Positions 63,159-64,000 of a stretch of 64,000 bases of DNA are shown here, one piece after another. Both the position numbers and the translations under genes were made by a program. Source of the stretch: UBA2199 sp964628035 (GTDB taxonomy: Bacteria; Acidobacteriota; Aminicenantia; UBA2199); NCBI GenBank assembly GCA_964628035.1, contig CAZVPI010000001.1:248001-312000 (forward strand), read 5' to 3'. The notes under the pieces are model-generated. The model was given only the letters and a program-made list of their open reading frames with translations. It made no database searches and had not been told where the DNA came from. Position 1 is the first letter of the stretch. Each line of letters begins with the position of its first letter.

Positions 63159-63187
63159 ATTATACCGGAGCACCGACCGTTTCGCAA
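63159..63187 (-). promoter_or_regulatory. sigma-70 promoter for secA-guaB
   Basis: TTGCGA (63187-63182), 17 bp, TATAAT (63164-63159). Only 9 bp separate the -10 box from the secA ATG. Confidence 0.75.
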
Positions 63188-63216
63188 CCAATCCCCACCG
63201 CCGCTGCGGGCCGCCG

Positions 63217-63245
63217 TTGACAAGCCGCCGGCGCGGCGCTATCCT
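63217..63245 (+). promoter_or_regulatory. sigma-70 promoter for ppsR, leaderless geometry
   Basis: TTGACA (63217-63222), 17 bp, TATCCT (63240-63245). The ATG at 63252 begins 6 bp after the -10, at the expected transcription start. Confidence 0.65.
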
Positions 63246-63251
63246 GAAGCC

Positions 63252-64000
63252 ATGGCCGGCCGCCGCAAGGAGTTCAAGCGCTTCGTGTTCGCCGTCTCCG
63301 ACGCCACGGGCAAGACCTGCGAGACTGTGGTGCTGGCGGCGCTCAGCCAGTTCAAGACCACGCAGATCGAGCTGGAGACGCTCTCCAATGTCCGCACCCT
63401 GGAGCAGGTGCGCGACGTCTGCGCGCGGGCGGCGTCGGTCAACGGCGTGATCATCTATACCATGGCCTCTCCCGAGCTGCGCCACGAGATCACCGAGCTG
63501 GGGAGGCTGAACGGCGTGCCCACCGTCGACATCCTGGGCCCGGTGCTCACCCGCCTTTCCGATCTGCTGGAGATATCGCCCCTGGCCAGGCCCGGCCTGT
63601 TCCACCAACTGGACCAGGATTATTTCCAGCGAATCGAGGCGGTCGACTTCACCATCAAGCACGACGACGGCCGGCGGCTGGAGACGATCGCCAATGCCGA
63701 GATCGTCCTGCTGGGCGTTTCGCGGGCCTCCAAGACGCCGGTCAGCATATACCTTTCCTACCGGGGCTGGAAGGTGGCCAACGTGCCGATCCTGGCCAAC
63801 GAGGAGCCGCCGGCCGAGCTAGACGCCATCGACCAGCGGCGCATCGTCGCCCTGACCATCCAGCCCAAGCGCCTGGAGGCGATCCGCCGCGAGCGGCAGA
63901 TCAGGATCCACGGGGCGGGGAGCTCGGACTACGTCGATCCGGAGGCGATCCGCCGCGAGTCGCTCTTTGCCCTGCGCCTGTACGAGAGCCGGCAGTGGCC
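63252..64000 (+). CDS. ppsR: PpsR-type pyruvate,phosphate dikinase/PEP synthase regulatory kinase-phosphotransferase (3' end beyond window)
   Basis: This DUF299 protein both phosphorylates (with ADP) and dephosphorylates a threonine of PPDK or PEP synthase. The first 249 residues show the N-terminal FVFAVSDATGKTCETVV and the characteristic P-loop LLGVSRASKTPVSIYLSYRG. The C-terminus is cut by the window edge. The regulated enzyme is not in this window. The ATG lies 6 bp after a -10 box and has no Shine-Dalgarno. Confidence 0.93.
   Translation, partial: MAGRRKEFKRFVFAVSDATGKTCETVVLAALSQFKTTQIELETLSNVRTLEQVRDVCARAASVNGVIIYTMASPELRHEITELGRLNGVPTVDILGPVLTRLSDLLEISPLARPGLFHQLDQDYFQRIEAVDFTIKHDDGRRLETIANAEIVLLGVSRASKTPVSIYLSYRGWKVANVPILANEEPPAELDAIDQRRIVALTIQPKRLEAIRRERQIRIHGAGSSDYVDPEAIRRESLFALRLYESRQW

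Overview
The window is GC-rich, densely packed bacterial chromosome with no insertion sequence, phage gene or CRISPR array that I can see. It encodes a Gram-negative-type cell: an outer-membrane-like barrel protein, a periplasmic alpha-2-macroglobulin, LPS-type glycosyltransferases and a lytic transglycosylase. Flavin-based electron-bifurcation genes point to a strict or facultative anaerobe. The gene mix resembles an uncultured Acidobacteriota/Aminicenantota-like lineage, but that placement is an impression and not a result. Housekeeping genes (rpmB, rpsA, aspS, hisS, secA, guaB, dnaK, purH, truA, ispH, def) are scattered among lineage-specific genes.

Layout. (1) 1-7873: two electron-bifurcating transhydrogenase-like loci transcribed divergently from a 403-bp AT-rich region. 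Leftward is a response regulator followed by NuoE-, NuoF- and NuoG/GltD-like subunits; rightward is classical nfnAB. (2) 7883-11300: truA, a TIGR00725-type protein, rpmB, pgpA and rimO, all leftward. (3) 11459-17573: a five-gene metabolic operon (isocitrate/isopropylmalate-type dehydrogenase, HMG-CoA-lyase-family enzyme, class III CoA-transferase, aconitase-family large and small subunits) plus a membrane protein. (4) 17563-27719: alpha-2-macroglobulin, lytic transglycosylase, DUF2892 protein, two glycosyltransferases and purH. (5) 27831-34460: tRNA-Pro(CGG), a membrane glycosyltransferase, a protein resembling only the C-terminal half of SelB, a TPR protein and two secreted M16-like proteins without the zinc motif. 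(6) 34465-41939: tRNA-Cys and tRNA-Gly, then mostly small genes (thioesterase, flavodoxin, EamA transporter, esterase, peptide deformylase). (7) 41939-49605: a probable seven-gene leftward operon ispH-rpsA-HIT-sulfatase-hisS-aspS-POT transporter. (8) 49752-57168: hutU, a spermidine synthase fused to two AdoMet-decarboxylase-like domains, dnaK and two small genes. (9) 57165-64000: surE, tRNA-Pro(GGG), a MerR-like regulator, a barrel protein, guaB and secA leftward, and a PpsR-type PPDK regulator running off the right edge.

Regulation. Many upstream regions contain a near-consensus sigma-70 promoter with a spacer of exactly 17 bp. At several genes (the first M16-like gene, ppsR, secA and, less strictly, ispH) the -10 box lies only 6-13 bp before a well-supported start codon with no Shine-Dalgarno, which implies leaderless or nearly leaderless mRNAs. 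The purH promoter has a perfect palindrome inside its spacer.

Strongest candidates for undescribed biology: the 11459-16752 operon, which reads as a CoA-ester route into or out of an aconitase/IDH-type pair and whose large subunit carries a histone-H1-like basic tail; the SpeE-SpeD-SpeD triple fusion; the SelB C-terminal-only protein; and the response regulator with two Lrp/AsnC-like effector domains at the head of a bifurcating oxidoreductase operon.
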